Below are positions 1 to 5,358 of a stretch of DNA of 5,774 nucleotides, in pieces. Origin of the DNA: Acidocella sp. GTDB taxonomy: Bacteria > Pseudomonadota > Alphaproteobacteria > Acetobacterales > Acetobacteraceae. The translations under genes and the position numbers were made by a program. The notes beneath the pieces are model-generated. The model saw only the letters and a program-made list of their open reading frames with translations, searched no databases and was not told the origin of the DNA. The number at the start of each line of letters is the position of its first letter. Position 1 is the stretch's first letter. The stretch lies in the NCBI GenBank assembly GCA_029077775.1, contig JAQNCU010000204.1, positions 1 to 5,774 of the forward strand, in the 5' to 3' direction.

Positions 1-977
1 CCATTGCATTTCTCGGGCTGGTGACCTATGCCGCGTTCCGCGACATCCAGGTGTCTTCCCGTGTCGGTTTGGTGTTGGAGACGATCTCGATCGGGATCAT
101 CATCATCATCACCGCCATCGTCGTCGGCAAACACGGCACGGTGGTGGACAGCACGCAGCTCGATGTCTCCAAACTGAATTTTGGTGGCGTGAAAACCGCG
201 ATGGCCTTTGCGGTCTTCAGCTTCGTGGGGTTTGAGAGCGCCGCGACTCTGGCCAAGGAGTCCAACAACCCGCAGCGCAACGTGCCACTGGCGGTTATCG
301 GCAGCGCCGCCGTGGCTGGGCTGTTTTTTACCATCATGTCCTACTTCATGGTTCTGGGGATGAATGATAACGCCAGCGCGATCGGTGGCAGCTCATCGCC
401 CTTCGCGGACATGACCAATGCGGCGCATATGCCGTGGGCGGCCGGGGTGGTGTATTTTGCCGCCATGATCAGCGCCTTCGCCTGTGCGCTGGCCTGTATC
501 AACGCCAGTTCGCGGATGCTTTATTCCATGGGCCGCTATCAGTTTCTGCACGGCTCCATGGGGATCGTCCATAAAACCCACAAAACACCTTATATGGCGG
601 TCTTGGCCTCGGCCGCGATCGTTCTGGTGTTGATCTTGGCGTTGCTGCCAGAAGGGTTTTTGAACGGCTTTGGCCTGACCGGCACCATCGCCACCTATGG
701 CTTTGTGGTGGTGTATTTCGGCGTTTGCGTGGTGGCCCCCATCGATATGTATCGCGGTGGCGTTTTAAAGGCACAGCACGTGATCATCGGGGCGCTTGGC
801 GCGTTCTTGATGGGCTTCGTGGTCTATGCCAGCCTGGTGCCCTATCCCACTGCACCGTTTAACACGCTGCCACCCATCTTTCTGGCCTATCTGGTCATCG
901 GGCTGGTCTGGTTTGCGGTGTTGAAGGCGAAATCGCCACAGGTGCTGCTGAGCATCGCAACCGACATGGAGGGCTGA
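1..977 (+). CDS. APC-family amino acid permease, C-terminal part (5' end outside window)
   Basis: The open frame runs from the left edge (first whole codon at 3) to TGA at 975-977, giving about 324 visible residues. The GTG at 21 is only an internal codon, because the frame stays open upstream of it. APC proteins usually have 450-520 residues and 12 membrane helices, so the first few helices are missing. The protein is made of long hydrophobic segments separated by short polar loops. The motif FSFVGFESAATLAKE with a following NNP and R (about 213-280) matches the well-known APC signature F-x-F-x-GFE...E-x-x-NP-x-R. Its expected role is inner-membrane proton- or solute-coupled amino acid transport; the substrate cannot be read from this part. 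It appears to end its own transcription unit, because a strong terminator follows 53 bases after the stop. Family assignment is firm; specificity is unknown. Confidence 0.88.
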   Translation, partial: IAFLGLVTYAAFRDIQVSSRVGLVLETISIGIIIIITAIVVGKHGTVVDSTQLDVSKLNFGGVKTAMAFAVFSFVGFESAATLAKESNNPQRNVPLAVIGSAAVAGLFFTIMSYFMVLGMNDNASAIGGSSSPFADMTNAAHMPWAAGVVYFAAMISAFACALACINASSRMLYSMGRYQFLHGSMGIVHKTHKTPYMAVLASAAIVLVLILALLPEGFLNGFGLTGTIATYGFVVVYFGVCVVAPIDMYRGGVLKAQHVIIGALGAFLMGFVVYASLVPYPTAPFNTLPPIFLAYLVIGLVWFAVLKAKSPQVLLSIATDMEG

Positions 978-1030
978 TCGGGGCGGGAACGTCCACCATC
1001 ATCTGAAAACTTCCTGAATTTGGTTTTGGC

Positions 1031-1063
1031 AAAAAGCTCCGGGGGAAACCCCGGAGCTTTTTT
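1031..1063 (+). terminator. Rho-independent terminator after the permease
   Basis: A perfect inverted repeat is seen: left arm AAAAAGCTCCGGGG (1031-1044), loop GAAA (1045-1048), right arm CCCCGGAGCTTTTT followed by a further T (1049-1063). The GC-rich core with a stable tetraloop and a terminal T run is the textbook intrinsic terminator. The A run on the left arm gives a T run on the other strand, so it may work in both directions. It separates the permease from the tRNA. Confidence 0.9.
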
Positions 1064-1069
1064 GTGCCA

Positions 1070-1096
1070 TTGACTTACCCGCCTCGGCACTTTACC
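1070..1096 (+). promoter_or_regulatory. Possible sigma-70-type promoter of the tRNA gene
   Basis: TTGACT (1070-1075) differs from the -35 consensus TTGACA at one base. TTTACC (1091-1096) is a poor -10 candidate with a 15-base spacer. The position, between the terminator and the tRNA with about 20 bases to the mature 5' end, is where a tRNA promoter is needed. The match is weak and the call rests mainly on location. Confidence 0.3.
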
Positions 1097-1115
1097 TCGC
1101 GGGCTCTGGTTTTAA

Positions 1116-1190
1116 GGCGGCGTAGCTCAGCGGTAGAGCAGGGGAATCATAATCCCTTGGTCGGCAGTTCAAATCTGTCCGTCGCTACCA
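1116..1190 (+). tRNA. tRNA with anticodon CAT, probably elongator tRNA-Met
   Basis: A full cloverleaf can be folded by hand. The acceptor stem pairs 1116-1122 with 1180-1186 (two G-U pairs), followed by A73 and an encoded CCA (1188-1190). The D stem is GCTC/GAGC (1125-1128, 1136-1139) with a short loop AGCGGTA. The anticodon stem pairs 1141-1145 with 1153-1157 around the loop ATCATAA, with anticodon CAT at 1148-1150. The variable loop is TGGTC, and the T stem pairs GGCAG (1163-1167) with CTGTC around the loop TTCAAAT. The anticodon stem lacks the three consecutive G-C pairs next to the loop and the acceptor lacks the 1-72 mismatch that mark initiators, so elongator Met is preferred. The isoleucine tRNA whose CAT anticodon is modified to lysidine cannot be excluded by eye. 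Confidence 0.93.
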
Positions 1191-1200
1191 GGAATATATG

Positions 1201-1272
1201 TGTCACCAAGCCTTGTGTTCACCGGTCATCCGTACTTGACATTAGGGCCCGTGACATAAATCCCGTCATGAC
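1201..1272. promoter_or_regulatory. Cluster of TGACAT/GTCA repeats, candidate activator sites or alternative -35
   Basis: TGACAT occurs twice as a direct repeat (1237-1242 and 1252-1257, 15 bases apart). An 8-base palindrome GTCATGAC lies at 1265-1272. GGTCAT (1224-1229) and ATGACC (1268-1273) form an inverted pair, and TGTCAC (1201-1206) is the reverse complement of GTGACA (1251-1256). The cluster lies about 120-195 bases upstream of the start predicted for the sigma-54 promoter at 1368-1384, a usual distance for enhancer-binding-protein sites. The first TGACAT is also part of a perfect TTGACA (1236-1241), a possible sigma-70 -35 box, but no good -10 follows at 16-18 bases. The repeats are visible; any binding role is inference. 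Confidence 0.3.
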
Positions 1273-1367
1273 CTTATCTGCGTGCCCAAAATATCAGCAG
1301 TCGCTCAATGGTGCGCTTATTCATTGGTCTACAAATGAGTTTTGGAGGGTTTTCCTGCCCTTTTTTG

Positions 1368-1384
1368 TTGGCACAGATATTGCT
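1368..1384 (+). promoter_or_regulatory. Sigma-54 (RpoN) -24/-12 promoter of the ABC/oxygenase operon
   Basis: The sequence TTGGCACAGATATTGCT matches the sigma-54 consensus TGGCACG-N4-TTGCW at all but one base (A for G at 1375). The invariant GG (1370-1371) and GC (1382-1383) are exactly 10 bases apart, as required. Transcription would start near 1395, giving a leader of about 84 bases before the substrate-binding protein gene. A T-rich stretch lies just upstream (1361-1366). Sigma-54 promoters need an ATP-dependent enhancer-binding activator; the repeats at 1201-1272 are candidate sites for one. No regulator gene lies in the window. A classic NtrC palindrome was not found, so nitrogen control is only a possibility. 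Confidence 0.65.
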
Positions 1385-1464
1385 GCGCTCCCGTTGTCGG
1401 ATCGTCGGCGACGGGTGGGTGTGGCGGCATTCGCTCACGCCCGCGTGCATTTTTCATTGTCACC

Positions 1465-1471
1465 AAAGGGG
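1465..1471 (+). promoter_or_regulatory. Ribosome binding site that sets the start of the binding-protein gene
   Basis: AAAGGGG ends 7 bases before the ATG at 1479 and supports that start over the longer in-frame ATG at 1308. A weaker AGGA (1487-1490) precedes an internal ATG at 1497, so initiation there is also possible. Confidence 0.6.
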
Positions 1472-1478
1472 TATCGTT

Positions 1479-2321
1479 ATGTCGTCAGGAATAAAAATGC
1501 CAACACGCAGAGGGCTGATCGCGGGCGCGTCCGGGCTTGCCGCCCTCGGGTTTCCGGCACTGGGCAGAGCCGATACTCTCGCCGTGATCAAAAAGCGTGG
1601 CACGTTGATTGCCGCCACCGAAGATGATTACCAGCCTTTTGAGTTCTATAAGGATAACATGCTGACCGGCTATGATATGGAGTTGCTCGCTTTGCTTGAG
1701 CCCAAACTCCCGTTCAAGGTCGTTGATAATGTGGTGCCCTGGACGGGAATTCTGCCCGGCGTTTCCACCGGCAAATATGACATGGCGATCACCGCGATTC
1801 TGGTGACCAAAGCGCGGCTGGAGGTGTTGGATTTCCTCTCGCCGGTCGCGCAATCCGTGAATTATTATCTAAAGCGCGCGAACGACCACAAGATCAATTC
1901 GATCAAGGATTTATCGGGGCTGACTCTGGGCGTGGAAGCGGGCAGCGCGATGCTGACACAATTACCGCAATTGGCCGCCATGCTCGCCAAAACCGGCGGC
2001 AAGCTCGGCACAATCCAGCAATATCAGGGCTACCCGGAAGCGTATCAGGATTTGGCGCTGGGGCGCATCGATTACGTGGTGAACACGCAGCTCAGCCTGT
2101 ACTCAATCCAGGCGGCAAGGCCCGGGGTGTTCGCTGTGGGCCAGCCTGTCTCCGCGCCGTCATATGTGGCGTGGGCAACCCAAAAGGGTAACACCGCTCT
2201 GGTCTCAATGTTCAACAAATTGCTGCTGGACCTGCGTGCCAACGGGTCGATGTATAAATTACAGAAAAAATGGTTCAACACGAGCTTTGAATCGATGCCG
2301 AAACACCCCATCGCCTTGTAG
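1479..2321 (+). CDS. Periplasmic substrate-binding protein of a polar-amino-acid-type ABC importer (SBP family 3), Tat-type signal
   Basis: This 280-residue protein would capture the ligand in the periplasm and deliver it to the two permeases encoded next. The N-terminus has a twin-arginine motif TRRGLIA (residues 9-15), a hydrophobic stretch, and a likely cleavage site after GRA (29-31), suggesting Tat export. The mature part has the family-3 layout: LAVIKKRGTLIAAT (34-47), TGYDMELL (63-70), W-T-G-I-L-P-G (88-94), T-K-A-R (110-113) then DFLSP (118-122), GVEAGS (151-156) and LGRIDYVVN (194-202). R113 matches the Arg that grips the ligand carboxylate in HisJ and GlnH. T203 falls where I recall those proteins having an Asp that binds the alpha-amine. 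The ATG at 1479 is chosen for its ribosome site and because it leaves a clean signal peptide; ATG 1497 would also keep the Tat motif. First gene of the operon, 9 bases from the next. Family is secure; ligand unknown. Confidence 0.9.
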   Translation: MSSGIKMPTRRGLIAGASGLAALGFPALGRADTLAVIKKRGTLIAATEDDYQPFEFYKDNMLTGYDMELLALLEPKLPFKVVDNVVPWTGILPGVSTGKYDMAITAILVTKARLEVLDFLSPVAQSVNYYLKRANDHKINSIKDLSGLTLGVEAGSAMLTQLPQLAAMLAKTGGKLGTIQQYQGYPEAYQDLALGRIDYVVNTQLSLYSIQAARPGVFAVGQPVSAPSYVAWATQKGNTALVSMFNKLLLDLRANGSMYKLQKKWFNTSFESMPKHPIAL

Positions 2322-2330
2322 ACTAATCCG

Positions 2331-2975
2331 ATGCAGGAAGGAGATTATCTCGCCCTCCTGACCGGCGCCTGGACGACTTTGGCGATCGCCCTCCCCGCGA
2401 TCGCCATGGGCGCGCCCTTGGGCCTCGCTTTGGCGCTGATCCGGTGGCGTAAAATCCCCGTGCTCGGCACAATTGCCGCTATTCTCGTCAGCCTGTTTCG
2501 CGCCACACCTTCAGTGACGCTCGTGTTGCTGGTCTATTACGCCGTGCCGCAAATCGGCATCCAGCTCGCCGAATTACCCGCGGCGATCATCACGCTCACA
2601 CTGGGCACCATGGCCTATACCTGCGAAATCTGGCGTGGCGCGTTAATGGCGTTCCCGCGTGACCAATATGACGCGGCCATGGCAATGGGCATGACACGGG
2701 GGTTGCGGTTCCGGTTGATCGTTCTGCCGCAAATCGCCCGCGCGAGCCTGCCCGCTTTGGTGAATGAAATGACCCTGCTGATAAAAGTAACGCCAGCCGC
2801 GGCGGTGATCGGCCTCGTCGAGATCACGCGCGCCGCCGTGCGCGTCGGCGCGGAGACATACCAACCTTTGCCGCCGTTTTTGGTGGCGCTGGTCATTTAT
2901 GCGGTGATCATCGGCACTTTGGTTGGGCTGCAGCGTTATCTTGAACACCGGCAAACCAGGGCCCTGGCGATATGA
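2331..2975 (+). CDS. ABC transporter permease, HisQ/HisM/GlnP (polar amino acid) family, first of two
   Basis: This 214-residue inner-membrane protein is one half of the translocation channel. About five hydrophobic segments are visible (roughly 13-36, 48-72, 83-105, 140-163, 183-205), usual for the family. FRATPSVTLVLLVYY (56-70) corresponds to the family motif FRGTP...YF, and EIWRGALMAFP (99-109) to E-x-x-RGA-x-x-x-P. The cytoplasmic EAA loop that docks on the ATPase is YDAAMAMG (113-120) through VLPQ (131-134). TLLIKVTP (148-155) and IGLVEI (160-165) match the later K-x-T-x-L...EL region. The ATG at 2331 fits the usual N-terminus, but no ribosome site precedes it; instead AGGAAGGAG lies just inside the gene. 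It starts 9 bases after the binding-protein stop, so coupling is likely. It overlaps the second permease by 4 bases (ATGA). Confidence 0.93.
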   Translation: MQEGDYLALLTGAWTTLAIALPAIAMGAPLGLALALIRWRKIPVLGTIAAILVSLFRATPSVTLVLLVYYAVPQIGIQLAELPAAIITLTLGTMAYTCEIWRGALMAFPRDQYDAAMAMGMTRGLRFRLIVLPQIARASLPALVNEMTLLIKVTPAAAVIGLVEITRAAVRVGAETYQPLPPFLVALVIYAVIIGTLVGLQRYLEHRQTRALAI

Positions 2976-3625
2976 CGAGTGGGATGGAGATTGTCTGGCA
3001 GCAACGCAACGTGATGTTGCATGGGCTGGCGACGACCATCGAACTCAGTCTCGTGAGCCTCCTCCTCGCCGCCTTGCTGGGGACTGGAATTTTCGCCGCC
3101 CTCATCCACCGGGCGAAGCCGGTACGCTTTGCCGCTGTGGCGCTGGTCGATGCCATGCGCTGCATACCCTTTATGCTGGTTGCTTATTTGCTTTATTATG
3201 GCGCGCCATCCGCTGGTCTCACGATGGATAATGTCACGGTCGGGATTGTTGCGCTCAGCCTTTACCACGCCTCATACATGGCCGAGTTGCTGCGCGGCGC
3301 CTGGAAGGAATTGCCAAAAGACACCGTGGATGCCGGCATCGCTTTTGGCTTTCATGGGGTTGGCCTGTTGCGGATCGTCCTGCCGCCGGTGGTGATCGCG
3401 GCAGTGCCCATGCTGGGCAACCAGTTCATTCAGATTATCAAGGATAGTGCGTTTCTGATTATCATCGCGGTGGAGGAACTGACATTTTCCGCCAATGCCA
3501 TCCAGTCGATCTATTACGTGCCGTTTGCCAGTTTTGTGTGCGCCGTGCTGTGTTACTGGATGCTCTGCCTGATGGTCGAGGGTGGCGTAAAAGCCTTCTC
3601 GGTCAAAACCGCCCTGCGCCGCTGA
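2972..3625 (+). CDS. ABC transporter permease, HisQ/HisM/GlnP (polar amino acid) family, second of two
   Basis: This 217-residue membrane protein pairs with the preceding permease to form a heterodimeric channel. Seen motifs are L-H-G-L-A-T-T-I-E-L (16-25), typical of the N-terminal 'G-x-x-x-T' segment; D-A-M-R-C-I-P (60-66) in place of the common E-x-x-RGTP; YMAELLRGAWKELP (102-115); an EAA-loop segment VDAGIAFG (119-126) leading to IVLPP (135-139); and QIIKDSAFLIIIAVEEL (154-170). The EAA-equivalent shows the ATPase contact is kept. The start at 2972 overlaps the stop of the first permease as ATGA, indicating translational coupling; an ATG four codons later (2984) is a less likely alternative. 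It ends 10 bases before the oxygenase gene, whose ribosome site overlaps its stop. Having two different permeases is normal for HisQM-type importers. Family is secure, substrate unknown. Confidence 0.93.
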   Translation: MTSGMEIVWQQRNVMLHGLATTIELSLVSLLLAALLGTGIFAALIHRAKPVRFAAVALVDAMRCIPFMLVAYLLYYGAPSAGLTMDNVTVGIVALSLYHASYMAELLRGAWKELPKDTVDAGIAFGFHGVGLLRIVLPPVVIAAVPMLGNQFIQIIKDSAFLIIIAVEELTFSANAIQSIYYVPFASFVCAVLCYWMLCLMVEGGVKAFSVKTALRR

Positions 3626-3629
3626 GGAG
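3624..3629 (+). promoter_or_regulatory. Ribosome binding site of the oxygenase gene
   Basis: GAGGAG overlaps the last two bases of the preceding stop codon and ends 6 bases before the ATG at 3636. It fixes the oxygenase start and is one of the best ribosome sites in the operon. Confidence 0.7.
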
Positions 3630-3635
3630 ATACAA

Positions 3636-4463
3636 ATGAGCAACCACCTTACCACGGTACAGATCGCGCAATTCAACCAGGAGGGCTGGCTGGCACCCTT
3701 TCGGGCCATACCGGAGGCGGAAGCCGCCCGGGCGGTGGATTGGGTGGATGAGTATGAGCGTATTCATCAGGTGAACGTAAACCGGCATTTGAAAATCAAG
3801 GCCCATCTGGCGGCCCCATGGATATTGGCGCTGGCACAGTCTGACAATATCCTCGATGCCGTGGAGGGCTTGATCGGCCCGGATATCATGTTGTTCGGCG
3901 CGTCCATTTTCGCAAAAGCGGGCCAGGATCAGAGCTTTGTGTCCTGGCATCAGGATTCCGCGTATTTCGGGCTGGAGCCGCATGAGGAGATCACGGCCTG
4001 GGTGGCCCTAACGGCGAGCAATGAGGCCAATGGCGCGTTGCAGGTGTTGCCCCGCAGCCATACGGGGCCGGACCTGCCCCATATTGAAACCTATGCGGCA
4101 AATAACATGCTGGCACGCGGCCAGTCTCTCACCATCGAGGATGAAAGCCATGCGGTCACAATGAATTTGGCACCCGGCGAATTTTCGCTGCACCATGAAC
4201 GCACCGCCCATGGGTCGAAACAAAACAACACTGCGACGCGCCGGATTGGATTTGCTTTTTTTTACATTCCCCCGCACGCACAATGCCCGGCCGGACGGCG
4301 CACCGCCCTGCTGGTCCGTGGGCAGGATAAATATGGCCATTGGGACCGCGACCCGCTGCCGCGCTACGACTTTGACCCCCCGGCCTATGCGGCGATGCTA
4401 CAGGCCTGGGGCGCCTACCGTGATGGCGAGGTGAAACAGGCGGCGCATGCAACAACCATCTGA
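3636..4463 (+). CDS. Phytanoyl-CoA dioxygenase (PhyH) family Fe(II)/2-oxoglutarate-dependent oxygenase
   Basis: This 275-residue cytoplasmic enzyme has the usual PhyH-family length. The iron-binding facial triad is visible: WHQDSAYFG gives H105 and D107, and HHERTAHGS gives H192. R203 lies 11 residues after H192, the spacing I recall for the 2-oxoglutarate-binding Arg of human phytanoyl-CoA hydroxylase. The segment AWVALTASNEANGAL...LPRSH (121-142) is the family core, and APGEFSLHH (179-187) precedes the distal His. An Asp at 107 rather than Ala/Gly argues for hydroxylation and against a SyrB2-like halogenase. Its position between a permease and the ATPase of one importer suggests it acts on the imported compound. 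The ectoine hydroxylase signature is absent. The substrate is unknown; amino acids, N-methylated amines or phosphonates are all possible. A T8 run (4256-4263) lies in the coding sequence. The gene overlaps the ATPase by 17 bases. Confidence 0.88.
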   Translation: MSNHLTTVQIAQFNQEGWLAPFRAIPEAEAARAVDWVDEYERIHQVNVNRHLKIKAHLAAPWILALAQSDNILDAVEGLIGPDIMLFGASIFAKAGQDQSFVSWHQDSAYFGLEPHEEITAWVALTASNEANGALQVLPRSHTGPDLPHIETYAANNMLARGQSLTIEDESHAVTMNLAPGEFSLHHERTAHGSKQNNTATRRIGFAFFYIPPHAQCPAGRRTALLVRGQDKYGHWDRDPLPRYDFDPPAYAAMLQAWGAYRDGEVKQAAHATTI

Positions 4464-5223
4464 GCCGCTGCTCCGTATCGAAGGGCTGGAGAAATCATTC
4501 GGTGGCAACAAAATCCTCAACGGCATCGACCTTGCGGTGGCACCGCATGAAACGGTTTGCATGTTGGGGCCCTCGGGCTCGGGCAAATCCACCGTGCTCA
4601 GATGCATCAACTGGCTGGAAACGCCGGATGCGGGGGCAATCTTCCTGCGGGATCAACGTGTGGGCTGCCATGAGGATGGCAAAAAACCAATGTCAGACAG
4701 GGAGCTTTCAGAAATCCGCGCGCGAATGGGCATGGTCTTTCAGAGCTTCGCGCTATGGCCGCATTTAAGTGTGTTACAGAATGTGATGGTCGCACCCATC
4801 CATGTGCAGGGCCGCCCGAAGACATTCGTGCGCGAGGAAGCTCTGGCCATGCTGGATAAAGTGGGGCTCAGCGATAAACGCGATGCCTTTCCCTCCAGCC
4901 TCTCCGGCGGCCAGAAACAGCGCGTTGGGATCGCCCGGGCGTTGGTGATGAAGCCCGAGGTGATGCTGTTCGATGAACCAACCAGCGCGCTCGACCCCGA
5001 GCTTGTCGGTGAGGTTCTCCAGGTGATGCGCCAGCTTGCGAGAGAGGGGATGACGATGGTTGTCGTCACCCATGAAATGGCATTCGCCCGGGATGTGGCG
5101 AGCCATGTCGCGTTTCTCGACCAGGGCCGGGTCGCCGAGCATAGCACGCCCGACGCGTTTTTCACCGCGCCAAAAACCGAGCGAGCGCGAAGTTTTCTTA
5201 AACGCTACACGCGTGGGAGTTAA
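4447..5223 (+). CDS. ABC transporter ATP-binding protein, HisP/GlnQ (polar amino acid) family
   Basis: This 258-residue ATPase would power the importer as a homodimer on the cytoplasmic face. All motifs are intact: Walker A GPSGSGKST (41-49), Q-loop Q99 in VFQSFALWPH, signature LSGGQ (152-156), Walker B VMLFDE (172-177) with catalytic E177, D-loop SALD (180-183) and H-loop H209. The text around the Q-loop (FALWPHLSVLQNVMVAPIHV) resembles HisP/ArtP-type subunits more than GlnQ ones, by memory of those families. Length is normal, with no regulatory C-terminal domain. The ATG at 4447 lies inside the oxygenase gene (17-base overlap, different frame) with a weak ACAGG 6 bases upstream, so translation probably depends on ribosomes finishing the oxygenase. 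It is the last gene of the operon; the inverted repeat at 5304-5342 follows. Confidence 0.94.
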   Translation: MQQPSEPLLRIEGLEKSFGGNKILNGIDLAVAPHETVCMLGPSGSGKSTVLRCINWLETPDAGAIFLRDQRVGCHEDGKKPMSDRELSEIRARMGMVFQSFALWPHLSVLQNVMVAPIHVQGRPKTFVREEALAMLDKVGLSDKRDAFPSSLSGGQKQRVGIARALVMKPEVMLFDEPTSALDPELVGEVLQVMRQLAREGMTMVVVTHEMAFARDVASHVAFLDQGRVAEHSTPDAFFTAPKTERARSFLKRYTRGS

Positions 5224-5303
5224 CGACTGAGCCTTTAAGGTTGCGCAGATTGCACGGCAACGGCAAGCGTCAAGCAGTCTTGTATCAAACATGCAGAGCG
5301 GTT

Positions 5304-5342
5304 GACCCCCCGTTGGCTCGACTCACGATGCAACGAGGGGTC
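5304..5342. terminator. Inverted repeat between convergent genes, possible bidirectional terminator
   Basis: GACCCCCCGTTG (5304-5315) pairs with CAACGAGGGGTC (5331-5342) at 11 of 12 positions, with one C-A mismatch and a 15-base loop. It sits between the ATPase stop (5223) and the minus-strand stop (5359-5361), where a shared terminator is expected. No T run follows on either strand, so it may be a factor-dependent stop or a 3' end-protecting hairpin rather than a classical intrinsic terminator. The remaining sequence in 5224-5358 shows no gene. Confidence 0.45.
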
Positions 5343-5358
5343 GCTTACTGATATTTAC

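Noticed and set aside
1236..1264. Sigma-70 promoter from the perfect TTGACA at 1236-1241
   Set aside because: No convincing -10 lies 16-18 bases downstream; the nearest AT-rich bases (TAAATC, 1257-1262) are at 15 bases and match poorly. It is kept only as an alternative within the repeat-cluster entry.
1390..1415. Hairpin CCCGTTGTC / GGCGACGGG in the leader region
   Set aside because: It needs two G-U pairs, has no T run, and the predicted transcription start (about 1395) falls inside its left arm, so it would not form in full in the sigma-54 transcript.
1308..1478. N-terminal extension of the binding protein from ATG 1308
   Set aside because: It contains the sigma-54 promoter, does not resemble protein of this family, and would bury the signal peptide; the ATG at 1479 has a good ribosome site.
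1064..1627. Plus-strand open frame of 187 codons running across the tRNA
   Set aside because: It covers the tRNA and the operon's promoter region, overlaps the binding-protein gene in another frame, has no ribosome site and reads as Arg-rich, low-complexity translation.
2615..3268. Several minus-strand open frames of about 85-110 codons opposite the permeases
   Set aside because: They are antisense shadows of well-supported permease genes, with no ribosome sites and no recognisable domains.
1116..5358. Genomic island inserted at the tRNA
   Set aside because: No copy of the tRNA 3' end is seen at the right side of the operon, there is no integrase or mobile element, and codon style does not change visibly.
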